Assembly (NCBI GenBank): GCA_963846885.1 | Contig: CAWJXS010000023.1 | Coordinates: 186,001-250,000, forward strand | DNA from: RPQJ01 sp963846885 | Lineage (GTDB): Bacteria > Pseudomonadota > Gammaproteobacteria > Steroidobacterales > Steroidobacteraceae | Length of the DNA stretch: 64,000 bases | Direction: 5' to 3' | Shown here: positions 63,418-64,000 of the stretch, one piece after another | Layout: each line of letters opens with the position of its first letter | Position numbering within the stretch: the stretch's first letter is position 1 | Position numbers and translations under genes: made by a program | Notes under the pieces: model-generated | Databases searched by the model: none | What the model saw: only the letters and a program-made list of their open reading frames with translations | Told to the model about the DNA's origin: nothing

Positions 63418-64000
63418 ATGACCAGCCACAGCGAATCGAACTGGGTCGTCCTCAAGTTTGGCGGCACCAGCGTTTCGAGTGTCAGCAACTGGAAGAACGT
63501 CGCGGGCGTGGTCAAGGCCCGCCTCGTCGAAGGTCTCCATCCCGTCATCGTGCATTCCGCGCTTTCCGGCATCACGGATCGCCTGGAGCAATTGCTCGCG
63601 ACCGCACTCACCGGCGAGTGGGGTCCGGTCATGGACCAGATCGAGCGGCGCCACCTCGATCTCGCGCGCGATCTCGGGCTGCACATCGAAGCCGACCTCG
63701 ACCGCCATTTCACTGATCTGCGGCGCAGCGCCGAGGGCATCCACCTCATCGGCGAGGTGAGCGATCGCCTGCGCGCGCGCGTGATGGCCAACGGCGAACT
63801 GATGGCCACGCGCATCGGAGCCGCATTCCTGCAGGCGGAAGGCATCGACGCGCAATGGCTCGACGCCCGCACGCTGCTGCATGCCGAAGAGCGCCAGGGC
63901 GCGACGCACCGCGCCAATTACCTGTCTGCCACCTGCAACTTCGAACCCGATCCCGCGTTCCAGCAGCGGCTCGCGACCGGCGGCAAGGTGCTGATCACGC
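63418..64000 (+). CDS. Aspartate kinase, N-terminal part (possibly fused to diaminopimelate decarboxylase); cut by the window end
   Basis: 194 codons are visible. WVVLKFGGTSVSSVSNW at the N-terminus is the kinase phosphate-binding block; VIVHSALSGITDRLEQLL and NGELMATRIGAAFLQ follow. The wording of these blocks is that of the bifunctional aspartate kinase / DAP decarboxylase (LysC-LysA) of Xanthomonas and relatives, which would make the full protein about 850 residues. Only the kinase start is in the window, so the fusion is a prediction. ATG 63418. Confidence 0.88.
   Translation, partial: MTSHSESNWVVLKFGGTSVSSVSNWKNVAGVVKARLVEGLHPVIVHSALSGITDRLEQLLATALTGEWGPVMDQIERRHLDLARDLGLHIEADLDRHFTDLRRSAEGIHLIGEVSDRLRARVMANGELMATRIGAAFLQAEGIDAQWLDARTLLHAEERQGATHRANYLSATCNFEPDPAFQQRLATGGKVLIT

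Overview
The window is high-GC DNA from a gammaproteobacterium. Its backbone is typical of that class: gyrA-serC-(3-phosphoglycerate dehydrogenase)-pheA-aroA-cmk-rpsA-ihfB-lapA-lapB, uvrB, thrS-infC-rpmI-rplT-pheS-pheT-ihfA-merR-tRNA-Pro, trpS-scpA-scpB-rluB-yciK, and orn/rsgA. Tryptophan 2,3-dioxygenase, a PEP-CTERM protein, the DUF6502 genes and an aspartate kinase that looks like the kinase half of the Xanthomonas-type LysC/LysA fusion point to the Xanthomonadales / Nevskiales / Steroidobacterales part of the class. That placement is inference; there is no rRNA gene to confirm it.

Layout. 1-5.1 kb: YgjP-like protease, kynA, DAHP synthase, DUF2058, TlpA-like thioredoxin, peroxiredoxin, MAPEG protein. 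5.1-10.0 kb: a damaged stretch with a TIR-TolB-like-TPR gene broken by three frameshifts, a DUF2157-type membrane gene broken many times, and about 1 kb of unassigned DNA. 10.1-14.9 kb: etfBA, rsgA, a Ste24-like M48 protease, orn. 14.9-19.3 kb: a visibly AT-richer island with two paralogous DUF6502 (helix-turn-helix) genes and, downstream of one of them, an exported protein made almost wholly of GGD(A/V)II hexapeptides with about 15 basic RSKSKR loops and a DUF5666-like C-terminus. This is the best candidate for an undescribed system. 19.4-30.3 kb: ppiC, bolA, yciI, yciB, yciO, trpS, scpAB, rluB, yciK, a squalene/phytoene-synthase relative, gph/mupP, ubiG and an MTA/SAH-deaminase-like amidohydrolase. 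30.5-43 kb: the gyrA-to-lapB backbone (serine, chorismate and phenylalanine synthesis, translation, nucleoid, LPS control). 43-50.4 kb: comEA-like, galU, a gabT-SDR-FAD oxidoreductase operon, a PEP-CTERM protein, tRNA-Asn, an aminotransferase. 50.5-60.2 kb: uvrB, tRNA-Val and the thrS-to-merR translation cluster. 60.3-64 kb: a TerB/DUF697 protein, a histidine phosphatase, a SAM hydrolase, a small acidic protein, and an aspartate kinase cut by the window end.

Two whole-window points matter for any user. First, single-base indels break several genes that must work in a living cell (thrS at three or more places, ubiG, scpB), so part of the apparent gene decay is probably assembly error. Second, three intergenic spaces (serC-serA, aroA-cmk, uvrB-tRNA-Val) are filled from stop codon to near the next gene by one family of large inverted repeats built on a 7-base GGGGCTA/GGGGATA/GGGACTA unit. 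A separate family of short REP-like palindromes occurs at three loci, and CCTTCCT-type pyrimidine tracts occur at two.
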